DNA of 64,000 nucleotides from Bettongia penicillata ogilbyi (Eukaryota; Chordata; Mammalia; Diprotodontia; Potoroidae), in the NCBI GenBank assembly GCA_023548195.1, contig JAJHZJ010000026.1, positions 3,665,598 to 3,729,597 of the forward strand, read 5' to 3'. Of this stretch, positions 22,086-35,070 are shown in pieces (positions within the stretch are counted from its first letter, which is position 1; every line of letters starts with the position of its first letter). Made by a program: the position numbers and the translations under genes. The notes under the pieces are model-generated. The model did no database searches and was not told the origin of the DNA. It was given only the letters and a program-made list of their open reading frames with translations.

Positions 22086-23040
22086 TCTTTCCATTGTTCC
22101 AAAATGAACTCCATCTTTCGGAATGTGTAGCAAAGTAACATTACCAGAGCACAGGATATTCAAGTGATACAATGCAGCAGTTTCATTTCCTACTGATGTA
22201 CAGACAAAGAGGCAAATATCTGTCACCTATAAGTACATAGATGGAAATGACTGAAAATTAAGCTTTTTAAAAATAAGTGATATAATTTTATATTGAGTTT
22301 TTTTAGGAAGCTTAAGTAACTGAACATCCCAGAGTGGAATCCACAATAAAGCTGCCTCCCAAATTCTTTCCCCTAGCCATCAAAGGAAATGAAGCTTAAA
22401 TCAACTGTAAATGTCAAGTTGAAAATCATTACAGGAATTTACTAAAACATCTGACATACCCCTCCCAGAAAGGCACACACACCAAAAAGTGAAAACTGTG
22501 AGGTTTTTTGTTTATATATAATCTATAGCAATTGAATTTAAATAACACTCAATAATGTTTTCACCAGCAAAAGTCTTTAGACACTAGAGTGGCAAAAATA
22601 GGAAAGTGAACCAAATATTTATATTCAGCAATGGCACTTAGGTGAAAAATCTGTTTTAGAGTTCCTGAAATATATTACAAAATAATTAATCCCATTATGT
22701 TTCAAGATGTCTATTTTTATCTTAAAAGAGAATTTAAACTTGGAAAATTACAACTGGAATTATAAGTCTCAGCAAAGATAGCTGAATAGTGATGTGTAGT
22801 TTCCAAAACTGCTCAAAGCAACATGATTATCCCATTTGGTACCAACTTTTGAAAACTAAACGTGATGGCCATTTTATTAGTTAGTCATGATTTCCTACTT
22901 GAGGAATATGTATCAATAATCTCTTAATCCCCAAAATGAAGTCAATTTTTTCCTTAGAAAATATTCATTAGACAAATAGAAATGAGCAGATTTTTTTTAA
23001 TGATGAGACTCACTGTATATCTTTTTCATAATTTTTACCA
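22086..23040. other. Unassigned AT-rich stretch
   Basis: No gene or repeat recognised. Confidence 0.5.
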
Positions 23041-23049
23041 TGAGAATGT

Positions 23050-23160
23050 TATTTATTTAACCCTGCAAGTATTTATTGAATGCTTACTATAAGGCTTACT
23101 CTGTGTTAAGGAATATGGTAGAACATATGATTTCTGTCCTTGAAGAATTTCCCATTATAT
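23050..23160 (-). repeat. L2/MIR-tail-like remnant
   Basis: AGTATTTATTGAATGCTTACT followed by a GTCCTTGAAGAATTT-type segment. This is the reverse of the common L2/MIR 3' tail. Short and diverged. Confidence 0.4.
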
Positions 23161-23664
23161 TAGTTTGTGGATTCATTCAACAAATATTATTAAACATCAA
23201 GATGCATGAGAATGTATTTGGTATTGTGTCTGTTAAAGAAAAAAATAAAAGGATCATGAAAATCTTTTTAAGTAGCTGACAAATTAGCAATTATTATTGT
23301 ACTGTTAATAATGATTTTCTTCCAGTGATAGCATATGGCTGCAAGTCATAGAATATCATTCTCAGGAGACCTGAAAAGTCAATGGAGAGATAAATAAATT
23401 GCCTGTGAGGCATGTAAAGAACAGCATCAGAGAAATGTAGAACTGGGAGAAAAAAATGTGAGCCAATCTTATTCTAAGAAATGGACGGCATGCCTCCACA
23501 CAATAGAAAGATGTGTTGGGGAAGGACCACATCCCATTGGGTTGATACCTTATGGTAGATTTAAGTGAGCTGAAAGACAAGGTTCACTCAGAATGGACAA
23601 GCACAGGTGAGTTAGGAGATGAATTGTTGGAGTAGTGAAATCACAGATCTTGATTATCCAAGAA

Positions 23665-23745
23665 TTAATAATGAATATTTATGTAACACTTTAAGATTTG
23701 TAAAGTACTTTACACAAATACTTTCACACACAGCCACACACACAG

Positions 23746-23778
<33 letters not shown>
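23665..23778 (-). repeat. MIR fragment ending in a (CA)n microsatellite
   Basis: ACTTTAAGATTTGTAAAGTAC is a MIR 5'-half motif in reverse. (CA)n with CAGCCA interruptions follows at 23725-23778. Confidence 0.6.
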
Positions 23779-23781
<3 letters not shown>

Positions 23782-24044
23782 CCAAGAAAAGACAGTATGT
23801 GATAGCCTCATAGAGAAGATGGCTTTTGAGTTAGATATGATTTCTATAGTTGAAGAATGGGGACATGACATTCCAGGGAACTAAAATAATGTGAGTAAAG
23901 ATACAAAGGACATCTACTGTATTAGTAAGTAATAATAAGATGTTTAATATTCTGGAATGGAGCCACCCATATAGAAGATGGATTTATAGAAGTAGAAAGG
24001 AAAGGATAAAGAGAGATTACAAGCAAGCCTAGCAGAAGATCCTA

Positions 24045-24180
24045 TAATTAAGAGTTCTAGATTTGGAGTCAAGAAGTGAAAATTTTGGCTTCACTATATA
24101 TTCCACTGGGGCAAGCCACTTAAAGAATCTGGGGCCCAGAGAAATTATCTATAAAATGAAATAATTAGGCTGAGTGATCT
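24045..24180 (+). repeat. Core-SINE (MIR-like)
   Basis: TTTGGAGTCAAGAAGTGAAAA, GGGGCAAGCCACTTAAAGAA and ATCTATAAAATGAAATAAT appear in MIR order on the plus strand. Confidence 0.65.
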
Positions 24181-25218
24181 CTCTTTTCTGTTTTTAAACT
24201 ATCACTGAAAATGCTTATTGCTAAAAGAAAAATAGAACTATAAATATAAATTAGAGTAAACAACTTATTTTTCAGTCCTTTTCTAATTTGATCCTAATGG
24301 CAGTGAAAACACACAGTACAAATTTCATCGAGAAAAAGAAAGTTCTTTAGGTACAAATGTATAATTATCTGAATGTTATATGTTTAAATTAAACATAAAA
24401 CATTATCAGTAAATCAAGCTAGCCATCACATGTGCAAATGTGCAAAAATAGTGCAAGAACATTTGTTAAACAACATTGTTAAAGCATTTTAAAGTGAAAT
24501 ACAATAATGCATAACTTTTATTTTTTTCCTAAAATTTCCTTCTGCTCCAAAAAGATACTTTCTAAAAACTTCAGAAAATCTCATCATTTTTTCATTTGTA
24601 AAAGGAGTGAAGAATTTCAAGGTGCAGTAGTCTACACAGCTGTAATTAGTGATTCATAAGGAAGAAGTAGAAAAGAACTTGCTAATCTCTTTTCACATCT
24701 TAGTCCCAAGAATAATGGTTTTAATTTTTTCACTTGTATGAGTTTTAAATAACTGTGACTCCCAAAGGAAACATATATCCACCCTGGTTTTAGTATTTAA
24801 AATATCTGCTAAAGATGCTTTCAATCCATGAAGTAACTTTCCTTGGAAAATACAGATTGATTTCAAGATCCTCACCACTATCACTCACCCACAACTTCTA
24901 GGAATGTCCTCTCTTCTATCTGATTATCCTTCAAAGATTCCATTGGCTTTCTGTAAATGTTGTACCAGAGTCAAGTGCTAAGCTGAGGACCCTGGGACAG
25001 GAGAAAGGAATGACATCTATGACTAGTATTCTCCTTAAGGTTTGTTATTACACTTGTATTAACTGTTCTTAGGGTAGTAGGGCTGAGAGACTAAAAACTA
25101 CTTCATTTCAGACAGCTTTCTCTGAGATCTGATGAGATTAAGCTGAGTACCATACCCAGGCCTTCTGGGTGGAATTTTCACATTTCCTACTTAGATGAAA
25201 GAGAAATAAGTGTTTATC

Positions 25219-25221
<3 letters not shown>
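24181..25221. other. Unassigned stretch, possible L2 trace
   Basis: No gene. The part at 24840-24960 has an L2-like CCTCACCACTATCACTCACC segment; the rest is not recognised. Confidence 0.4.
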
Positions 25222-25268
<47 letters not shown>

Positions 25269-25367
25269 CTATATATATATACTTTATATATATAAATATT
25301 ATATATATTATATATAAATATATATATATTGTATATATATATAAATTATATATATATATATATATAA
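25222..25367. repeat. Long (AT)n tract
   Basis: Near-pure AT alternation with small interruptions, self-complementary over about 145 bases. Confidence 0.95.
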
Positions 25368-27755
25368 AATTCTTTCTGCAGTTTTGCAGGCATGGTGAGT
25401 TTATTTTACATAATTTCAGAAGCTTTTGGGAGTTACCAAATACATTTTTTTCTTTTTGTTAGAAGTTAGTTCCTTTCAGCCTGGGGACTGAGAAAAAGAA
25501 AGAGAATATTAGCCAGGAAGATGAATGGAGCTGCATTATAGTTCCTTAATTCCAAAGTAAATGAATCATTATTCATAATAAATTTATGTGGAAAATATGA
25601 ACATAACCGTATGTTTCAAAAGCCTACTCTGACTTATTTGATGAGAAAACTTAGTTTTCCTCCAAGGCATATTTTATCATTTAAATGATATAGAAATGTG
25701 ATGAACACAGTATTTAGAATAATAGAATATGAGATTTTCTTTCAATAAGATTAGGCTATGTCATCGTTCCTAAAGGTGTATATCTTTTTAAACAACTCAT
25801 AGAAAATGAATTTTAGTCATTTCCTAGTCTTTTCTAAAACAATCACTGACTTACTGGTTGAGATTAATTGGCTCTTCAACAAGTCCCAAAATAGCAATTT
25901 TTTAAAAGAAGAAGAAGTAGAAGTGGTTGTCTTCATTATTGCACGACATGAAGTCAGGTTATGCATCAAAGGTAGATGATGCAGGCACAAAAAACTAACA
26001 TAACTTCATACCCCAAGCCTCAAGGATATTTAATAAAGTCTGCCTTTTTCCATTGTGTTTCAGCTGAATTTTTATGATAACTGATGGGGAAGCCTTGATT
26101 ACACACAGAGAAAAAACAATTTATTATATTCTTTTCCATAACTATAATGCTAGAGTTCTCTATTAATTATCTAAAGCAAAGAAAACATAAGGAGGCGACC
26201 ACAAAGAAACAAAAAGGATTTACAGCCGTATAATCTTGATGTTCAAAACAAGTCCATACTTCCCATTCTATTTCTGATTCACTAAGAGAACACACTCTGG
26301 TGGATGGGCTTCTGTGGCTCTAGGAGAGGGAAATGAAAACAGTGACCTGCAGAGAAGGAGGTGTTTTACACTCCCAATAATCTTTAGGGACTAAGAGCTC
26401 AGAACTTGAGTGCCTTTTCTGACCCTTATTTATTTAGGATTTTGACACCTAAATCAAATTCTGACTTCGGTTTTTTTGTAGTTTAGGCTTTTATTTGATC
26501 AGACAGAGCAGTGGTCTTTGGGGGAAGGAAAAGGAAAAGAAATCATGTTAAATAATTGTTAAAAACGGGTTTTTTAAGTAACTGTTTATGTACTTCCTTG
26601 TTACAGACGACTTTCATTTAGTGAATCTCTCTGGTCATGAAAAGGCTTTAATGCAACAGGAGAGACACTCCAAATAACAAACTAAAAATATTTTATTATT
26701 ATATTTTGGAATTATTGTATTTTTACTCTAGTATTCTCTAGTGATTCCATTTCTGAAATGGAAACTTGCAAGGATTAAGGAAAATATGGAGGGAAAAACA
26801 TAGTTATTTTCCTTAATCAATGTCTCTCAGCTAATGTACTTTCTTCAAAGCTATAATACTCAATCAGAGTGAGAACAAAATGTCTCAGAATGAGTTCTCA
26901 ATTTAGTATCTGCTCACAGAACCTGGATTTTTCTAATTATCCTCATAAGCAGCTTTCCAAAGATATCTCTCTGACTTTGGGGCAATTTAGCAGCTCCTTC
27001 CTGCAGTCCCAGGAGAATCACAAACTCTTTCTGAAGTCTCTGTTCTCCAAGGATACAAATAGGCAAGTGTAACTTTCGGGTGATGGGGAAGTTAGTCAAT
27101 ACAATCTGGAGCCATAATGTCCCCCTCAAAACTTCCCCAGTCTTCTATTTAATTCATGGAATCAGGAATGTCTTTCCTGGTTCTGGCATTGCATAGGTCA
27201 GTTTCAGGAAGTCATAAGCTTCTGGGGACTACTGACAAGACTTTTTATACCTACCCATAATTTCTCTCTAGGGTATAATTATTTACTCATACTTAAGTAT
27301 GAGTAAACACTTGTCAGCTTCTGTTTAATATAAGGAAATGTCTATCCTAGAAGCATGGCATTGTGCATCTCTACTCCTTAAAAAAATAGTTAATTAAAAA
27401 AACTGTATTTTGTCTTCTTCCTGCTTTCTCTCTCAGCCTTCTTACACTGGGAAAAGAAATAGGAAAACAAAATCCTTGTAATGAATTCACATAATCTTGC
27501 AAAACAAATTCCCACATTGCTCATGTCCTGAAATATATGTTTGATTCTATACCCTAATGCTATAATAAGACAGCCAATAAGCTTGCCTGTGTTAACTCTA
27601 CAAATTCCCTTAACAATTCATGCTTACTAACCTTAAAAATGGACCTTGTTTACGTTAGAAAAAAATGCATACATTCATTTCAAGCATTTTTATTCTACAC
27701 TGTCAAGCTACACACTGGATTTAAATTTTTCTGTGTTTCTATGTATACCTTTACA

Positions 27756-27758
<3 letters not shown>
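25368..27758. other. Unassigned AT-rich stretch
   Basis: No gene, RNA or confident repeat recognised. The short ORFs here show no family motifs. Confidence 0.5.

Positions 27759-27810
<52 letters not shown>
27759..27810. repeat. (AT)n microsatellite
   Basis: About 50 bases of AT with one TGT interruption. Confidence 0.95.
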
Positions 27811-28509
27811 GATAGAAAACTGTGTGGTAAAAGATGCTAGAGAAGGAACCAAACTGAAGAAAAGAATGAGAAGGAATTATAAAGATGGTCTTCAGTGGTA
27901 TTTGGGGAGAAAATCTGGGATAAATTGAATTGAAATTGAGTGAAAAATAAGGGAAAAACTCAAGATTAGGGACAAGAAGAGATAAGTCTTAAAGACATAC
28001 AGGGACTGGAACTGAAAGAGAAGAAATATTTAAAGAGAAGGAAAAAAACAAAAGAAAAAAGACTTTAAGGCAAAGACTCAGTGAGAAAGGGAGGGTAGTT
28101 GGTAAAACAAAGGAAGTTAAACAAATTGGTAAGAGAAGGTAATTGGTAAAATCAGAGGTTGAAATTGGCTGCCAACGTTCTAATAATGTGCTATTAAGGT
28201 CGGTAAACCGATAGCTATCCATTTGAAGGCCTACTCAAGAAGTTTGACAGGACAGTTTTCCATGGCAACTACTAACAAGAAAAACAAAGACTGAGGATTT
28301 AACTTCCAACTAGCAAGTACGACAGAGTTCATTTTGTGATGACCTCTACAGAATATGCAGAATGTGTAGCGCCAAATTTTCTGCTATAGGCAATTGATGA
28401 CTATAAATTCTTGAAGTTTATATTGGTCTTGAAAGAGATAGTCAGGGAAGCTACATTTTGTTAAAAAAAAAAAAAGTTGAAGACAATGAAGTAAAATCAA
28501 GAATTTTTT
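27811..28509. other. Unassigned A-rich stretch
   Basis: Purine-rich, with GAGAAGGAAAAAAAC-type runs around 28040. No gene recognised. Confidence 0.45.
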
Positions 28510-28965
28510 CCAGCAAGTTTCTCTAATAAAGGCCTTATTTCTCTAAGACATATGGAACTAAGTTAAATTTATGAAAATAAGAGCTATTTTCCAATTGATA
28601 AATGGTCAAAGGATAGGAACAGATAGTTTTCTGAGCTATCTAGAGTTATATAAAAATGCTCTAAACCACTATTGATTAGAGAAATACAAATTAAAACAAC
28701 TCTGAGGTACCACCCTGCACCTATCAGAAATGACAAATGCTGGAAGGGATATGGGAAAGTAGAACACTAATGAACTACTGTTGGATTAATGAACCAGTCC
28801 ACTCATTGTGGAGAACAATTTGTAATTATGCTTAAAGGACTAAATATTGATACATACCTTTTGACCCAGCAATACCGTTACTATGTCTGTATCCCAAAGA
28901 GATCAAAGAAAAAGAACCTACAGGTACAAAAATATTTATAACAGCTCTTTTTGTGGTGATATCCA
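28510..28965 (+). mobile_element. L1 ORF2 3'-terminal fragment
   Basis: Closely parallels 17660-18160 of the plus L1. Shared blocks include the AATAAAGGCCT region, ATTGATAAATGG, TCTAAACCACTATTGATTAG and CTTTTTGTGGT near the end. Both ends are truncated. Confidence 0.85.
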
Positions 28966-29095
28966 TGATTAGTTAGAGGTTACAAGTTGAGAATTTGTAT
29001 AGCATCAGACAATACTAAAGACCTAGGATTTCTGATCACTGGAATATATACAGACTCAACTACTATCAAAGGTGCCAGGTCCAGCTCCATGCTGA

Positions 29096-29298
29096 CAGGG
29101 GTGGGGAACCTACAGCCTCCAGGTCACATGTGACCTTCGAGGTCCTTGGGTGTGGCCTTTTGATTAAGTCCAAATTTTACCTAACAAATTTTTTTATTAA
29201 AGGGATTTGTTCTATGAAGTTTGGATTCCATCAAAGGGCCACACTTGGGGACCTAGAGGGCCCCATGTGGCCTCAAAACTGCAGATTTTCCATCCCTG
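29096..29298. mobile_element. Palindromic hAT-type MITE (Charlie-like)
   Basis: A 203-bp element with terminal inverted repeats CAGGGGTGGGGAACCTACAG and, reversed at the right end, CAGGGATGGAAAATCTGCAG. The inside is also nearly palindromic: GGTCACATGTGACC lies near the left, the ATGTGGCC arm near the right, and TCCAAATTTTAC faces GAAGTTTGGA across a central AT-rich loop. The CAGGGGTG termini are typical of hAT/Charlie non-autonomous elements. The 8-bp flanks do not match, so the duplication has decayed or the edges differ. Confidence 0.8.
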
Positions 29299-31439
29299 GA
29301 CTAGACATTGTCATGCCCAAAAGGTGACTGTTGCTTTAGACCTTTGGTATAGTTCCAAGAACCTTAAGCCAGATTTTTAAAAATTATACCTGTAATTTGA
29401 TAGTGCTAAAAAATAGTCCACGGAGCAAAGCATTGTAAGATGAGCAATCTGGGTAAATTTTAAAGAATGGGGAATATTTTCAGAGAGTTGAACAGAATGT
29501 GCCAAAATAAGAAACAATTCCAGGAATATAAGATTGAGTAGTGAAACAGAGATCATCTGTTCCAAGTAAGTCCCATCTTCCTCCATGGTTTATGCTTGCT
29601 AGGTTCTCCAGACTGCTACAGAAAAAGGATCATCCAAGTTTAACTAGAAAAGATAAAGAGTTAGGTATCACTTGCTGAAGGAACAAGTGAAGAGAAAACC
29701 TATATGGAAGATAGTTAAAACTGGCAGCTGAAAGATAAACTATGAGAGGTTTTGACATTAAATAAGTTCAGAAAGTAAACAACAAACTGCATAGGAGTAT
29801 GTATGAAGGTGCATGTTAGGGTAGGGAAAAGAAGGGTCAGAATTGAGTTTAGGGGGTCACATCTAAAGAGACATGAGAAGGCTAAAAGTCAACTAAGGTT
29901 TTTGCAATCTTGGTCTCTTGGGACTCTCATTTGGCTTGAAAATTTTCACTAAAGAGGTTTCAAGCTATTATAATGAGAGATATTTTGATGTCAAGAAGAA
30001 AGGTTTAGAAATTTGTAAATATAGATATGAATGAATTCAAATTTTAAAATAAAATACTATTTTGAATCAACAGAAAATTATGTGTCTGGGTGTTTGGAAC
30101 TGTACAACCTGGAAAATACTATATTTATAGATAGAAAGTCAAAATGCCAGAGCAGTCTACCAGGAAGAGTAAGCTTTACTTTTTTAAGTAAAAGAATTGT
30201 GAAAATAGAGGCCACAAGGTAACAGCTTGATGATATAGAATAAAAAGTTTCATAGGGTTGCCAAAATTAAAGATTTAAGAGGTATAACTATAGGTTTTCT
30301 TATAAATTTTGAGAGAAAAATATTAAAATGAAGAACAAAATATGATAAAGATATAACTTCTGGAATGAAAGAGGATTTGAGCATTTCAGTAATATACTAG
30401 TTCAAAGAAAAGAAAGAAATGAGGTGAAAGAGGAGGTTTTGAGGATTCAAGCAGACAAATATGAGGCAGAAGGGAAGACAGATTGAAGAAGGAGCCTGTT
30501 AAGACAAAATAAGAGAAGGTGGTAAAATAATAAGAAAAATAATAAGAAAAGGCAGAGGAAGTTCGGTGTGGTCATCCAGTATACCACTCAGGTGATTGGG
30601 AGCTGAAAAAAAAGGGAAGGGCCAAATGAGGACAAAAAGTGCTAATGAAATTAGAAGGAATGTGATATAGTAGATCTCAACAGGAACTCCTGGGAAATAA
30701 ATAAATGAATGAACAAACAAATGAAGAAGGAACAAATGAATGAATGAATAGGTAAATAAAAAAAGCAAATAAATAAATAAATAGGACCAAGGATCTCACT
30801 TCAATGGAGTATATACTTTTTTCTATTTCTGTCCTGATCTAGTGATTGTTATCTATACCCAAAGTCCTGGATGGTCTTTTTCCTACAAAAGAAGGTAAAA
30901 GGGATTGAGAAATTGCTTTCAACTTTCCAGAATATCAGGGAGAAGGAAGTGTTCTTAAAAACAAAAGCAAAGAAGTTTAACAAAGGAGGAAAAAGAGTTC
31001 AGTATAAAAAAAGAAAAAATTTCTAAAGTAGTAGCTTCAGAAGGTTGGATGGTAGAAGAATAATAGAGTGGGAAAAGGAAAGAAAAACAACTGAACTTTG
31101 AATTAAACAACAGATAGAAGATTCATCCTGAAGAAGAAGGAACTGTACTCTGAGCTACTGAACTTCTGATCTGCTAATCCTCCAAAGACTGATGATGTGA
31201 ATCCATAAACACTGTCTGGTTAGAGATCATTCAGTTCAATTCAGAGAAAGATGAGAACGGTAGTGATAGTTTGGAACTAATTGTGAAGTATACTGAGTCA
31301 GTGATTTGTCAGATCCGTTAGAAATATTTTCCAATGCCAGAACGTAGCAGGTGAGTATTCACCTCATCTTACCTGACCCAGGTGAACCATACCACTTACA
31401 GGCCATCTCCATTCTATGTAGCAAAGAACCTACATTGTT
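29299..31439. other. Unassigned A-rich stretch with tetranucleotide repeats
   Basis: No gene recognised. 30695-30783 is an (AAAT)n/(TGAA)n mixture. Much of the rest is A- and G-rich without clear family motifs. Confidence 0.45.
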
Positions 31440-31700
31440 ACCTTCCTCCTCCTTTCCGTTTATGCCTCTGAAAACAGCAATCAAATCAACACTACCATTC
31501 CTAGAAATATATCAATCAATAGCCCTGTGACTTCAATAGCCGTTCCCAATGACTTCCTCGACCAAAACATTCTTCCCTGGCCATGACTCCCCCTATATGG
31601 ATTATAAACTTTTAAAGACAAAAATTGTTTTGCTTGTTTAATTTTGTATCCCCAGCATAGTGCCTGACACAGAATAGGAATTTAGTGTTGTTTTTTTCAT
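31440..31700 (+). repeat. L2-type 3' tail
   Basis: Ends with TTTTGTATCCCCAGCATAGTG and CCTGACACAGAATAGGAATTT, the classic L2/MIR tail on the plus strand. Confidence 0.6.
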
Positions 31701-31709
31701 TCATGCATT

Positions 31710-33540
31710 TGAATGAAAAAGGGAAACTGTCTTCCTGACTAATGTATCCAAGGCATAACAGAAACTCACACAAACCCAGACAAATTGTCTAGATGCTACA
31801 CACATTTAGTGATCCATGTAGGCATAAATGACATTTCCAAAAGAAAACCTAGGAAATACTGTTAAAGAGTATCAAATACTGGGCAAAGTCTGAAGAGCTG
31901 AGGTGGCATTTTCATTACTGTTTCCAGTAAATAGTGAGGGATTCAGAAGAGAAACATCTACTTTGAATGGGAATGACTGGTTAATCAGATGGTGTCTGAG
32001 AATGAGATTTGGATTTCTGGGCCATGACCTAAACACAGGAATGTCACAATTCATAGTAGCGATGGGATGTACCTAACAAGAGCTGATGAAAGTGCATTTG
32101 CCTGGAATCTTAAAAACTGAATCCAAAGGACTTGAAACAGAAGGGAAAGAAGAGAGGGGGAATAAGCGACTACATCTAACATCCAGATGGAAGCCACAGA
32201 AATCAACCACAATGGGGAAAGAATAGAAATAAAAACAATGATAACAAAACACCCCAAAATTGATAGGAGATAAAAATTCAAGAAAGGAGCCACAATTAAA
32301 ATCTAGGGTCTCAGACATCTCTGCAAATGTCCGATGCATGATTTACAAGCCAGGTAAGGCTAAGCAAGGAGAGAAATTCAATCTCAAGATATTGCTTCAT
32401 GCGGTAGGATGATGAGTATTACTGAAATGTCATCACTATAAGGTTATACCTTATTCAGAAGGAATAAGACAGATGAAACAAGGGTCAGAAGAAGCATTGC
32501 ATATCAACAGAAGACATTCATTTAAAAAAATCCAGGAAATAGAGGAGGCACTGTAGAAAGCATTTGGGTGAATATTAATGGAAGCAATATTGTCATGAGT
32601 GCATATTACAACACACTTGAATGGAGTGAAAAAATAGATTATTTCAAAATTATATCAAGCCTGTCATGGAGGCGTAACTTGACAGTGATGGGCAGCATGG
32701 ATTATCTGGGCATCTGCTGGATTTCCCACTCTACAAAAGAGAAAACATCAATCTCTTTGTTTTCCATAATAATAATGATGATGGTTAATTCCATCTGTTG
32801 AATGGTAAAGGAATCAAATCAGAAGACTACTCCTCAGTATATAATCCTCTCCAACAAGTACACATGAGTACCTAAAGTAGAAATTATGGAATTGTGAGAA
32901 GAGCACTCTAAGATTTAATGATAGCAAAGTATAGAAAAACCAGGAATAGAATGCCATGAACTCTAGATTTTAGAAGATTTAAGGTTTTCAAAGAAAGAAT
33001 ATGCGGGATCCCATGGATGAAAATCTTCAAAGAAAGTTAGCCTAAGAAGGAAAGATTTAAAGAATGAAATTCTGAAGGCAGAGAAGCCATTTTAATATGA
33101 GGACTTGTCTAAAGAAACAGATGCAGGCATATACCTCTTTTGGATTTTTTCAAATACATGTACAAAAAAAAAGAAACAAGTGCATGTAAGAAAGGATGAA
33201 AATCATAGCATGTCATGGATTTTTAAGAACAGTGTTAGGAGCTCGACAACTCAGTATAAGCTGGATTTGACAAGGAACACTAAGCACGATGAAAAGGGTG
33301 TATAAAAGCTATATTGTGGAAAAGGAGAGGATCAAAGAAGTATTGAACCACTGTACTAGGTGGCTGAAACAAGGATAACTAAAAATGGAAGAAAGCAGGA
33401 ACTGCAAAACTGTTCTCTTTCAATTTCAGTTTTTTCTCTGCCAGGGACCATGGACAGGATAGAGCCAAAAAAAAATGAATATTAGGGAACTGAGAGCCAA
33501 GATAATTAGGAATATAAGAAGTTACTATTTAGGTGCTTTT
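31710..33540 (+). mobile_element. CR1/L3-type LINE, 5' UTR and endonuclease remnant
   Basis: The nucleotide order follows the CR1/L3 5' region: ATGGGATGTACCTAACAAGA, then AGGGTCTCAGACATCTCTG, GGTTATACCTTATTCAGAAG and AGAAAGCATTTGGGTGAATA. Conceptual translation around 32568-32800 retains endonuclease words (SAYYNTLEWSEKIDYFKII, NLTVMGSMDYLGICW), matching the conserved VVMGDFNYPDICW-type block of CR1 endonucleases. Old and frame-broken; the right edge is approximate. Confidence 0.65.
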
Positions 33541-33564
33541 GAAAGTCAAAGCAACCAAACATGG

Positions 33565-33790
33565 GACAGTTAGTGGATGCAGTGGATAGAGAGTGGGACT
33601 TGAAGTAGGAAAGACCTTAGTTCAACATCTGCTTCAGATACTTAAATGTGAGATCCTGGCTCTAAGCCTTAGTTTTCTTATCTGTCAAATGGGGATAATA
33701 ATAACACATGCCTCATAGGATTGTTGTGAAGATCAGATGAAATGACACTGTTTTGCTAAACTTAAAATGCTGTTTAAATGCTAGTGATTC
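33565..33790 (+). repeat. Marsupial-type core-SINE, near full length
   Basis: Has CAGTGGATAGAGAGTGGGACT, then AGTAGGAAAGACCTTAGTTC, TATCTGTCAAATGGGGATAA, GGATTGTTGTGAAGATCAGA and a 3' TGCTGTTTAAATGCTAGTGA. The order is that of MIR/core-SINEs with a marsupial-type tail. Confidence 0.8.
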
Positions 33791-34204
33791 TAAGGGGGGA
33801 AGCCAAAATGTCAAAGGAACCAGCTTGGAGAAGGGTGGGTTGGGAGGAAGAAGATAGCAGATGCCAAAGTCTTAATTCTTTCACAGTTTTACAGTCCTAT
33901 CAGACTGGAAAAATGAAGATCTATTTGGTAACCAAAGATGATGATCTGGTAGAAAGTTTCTTCCCACAAACACTATGTAATGCCTAGAATTTCATCATAA
34001 GAAATTTCTTCCTTTAGTTTACATGTTGATCCCTATTCAAACATAAATACCATATATGTCTGGAAGGGATAAAGCATGTATTCATCATTCAATCTAATGC
34101 TGTAAACAATGAAGACTCAGAGGACAGTTGGAGTGCTTGAAAGCTATCTATTGATGAAAATATAAGGTACCTGGGTACAAGATACTTTTTGCATGGGAAC
34201 ACAT
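33791..34204. other. Unassigned stretch
   Basis: No gene or repeat recognised. Confidence 0.45.
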
Positions 34205-34390
34205 TTTGTTTGAGGAAGGTAGCATAATATAGTGGAAATACATCTGAATTAAGAATCAGAGAACCTCCTTTCAAATTCTAGCTTCTTTCACCTAACTCAT
34301 TCTCTCTGAGCTTTGGTTTTCTCATCTGTAAACTGAAGGAATCAGAGTAACAAGATTTTTCCAATTCCAAATGCTACAATCCTAGGGTTA
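34205..34390 (+). repeat. Core-SINE (MIR-like)
   Basis: AGCATAATATAGTGGAAAT, TTAAGAATCAGAGAACCTCC and TTTTCTCATCTGTAAACTGA in SINE order. Confidence 0.65.
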
Positions 34391-34620
34391 TATCATATAC
34401 CTCTTAGATGTATTATGCTATGGAGAAAGGACTTTTATATACCAAGGGCATTTCCTACAATATGTGTTCTTATGATAATAACAATAAATGCAAGTGATAG
34501 AGAAGAAAAAAATGTGCTTTTTAATTTGATTTCTAGCCTTTGATCCATGTTTAAACAATACAGCTTTTAAGTTAATGTCCATAGTAAATTTCTTGAGGAA
34601 CAAAAAACCCCAGTTGCAAT

Positions 34621-34870
34621 GTTAAAAACAATTTTATTTTTTAAAAATTTAATTTATTTATTTGTTTTCAGTTTTCAACAATGACTTCCATAAGTTTTAA
34701 ATTCCCCCCTTCTCTTCCCTCCCTCCCCGAGATGGCATGTGAGCTTATATGAATTCTACATGTACATTCTTATTAAACACATTTTCATATTAGTCATATT
34801 TCATAGAAGCATTAAAATGAGTGGGAAAAATCATTAGAAAAACCAAACCATTAAAAAATAATTTTCACAA
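34621..34870 (-). mobile_element. L1-type 3' end fragment, antisense
   Basis: T-rich start, then TTCAGTTTTCAACAATGACTT, a pyrimidine run (CTTCTCTTCCCTCCCTCC) and CACATTTTCATATTAGTCAT. It resembles reversed marsupial L1 3' UTRs, and its pyrimidine block resembles that at 2195-2300. Confidence 0.55.
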
Positions 34871-34889
34871 GATAATAAAAACAAGGTGG

Positions 34890-35070
34890 TTGGCATGATT
34901 AAATACTGGACTGAAAGTCAAAAAACTTGGTCTTCAATTTGTGGGTCTTCTACTGAGTACTGAAAGATCTTAGACTAGTCACTTCCTTTCCAGAGGATTA
35001 ATCTCTATAAAGTAAGGAGTTTTGACCATATGATCTTAAAAGCCTCTTTCAGTTTGAACTTTCTATTCTA
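34890..35070 (+). repeat. Core-SINE (MIR-like), diverged
   Basis: ACTGGACTGAAAGTCAAAAAA, CTTAGACTAGTCACTTCC and AGGAGTTTTGACCATATGAT follow MIR order. Confidence 0.55.

Noticed and set aside
30695..30783. Possible CRISPR-like or satellite array
   Set aside because: It is an irregular AAAT/TGAA microsatellite with no spacers.
33565..33790. tRNA gene
   Set aside because: The tRNA-like start belongs to a core-SINE with the full MIR body and tail; no cloverleaf.
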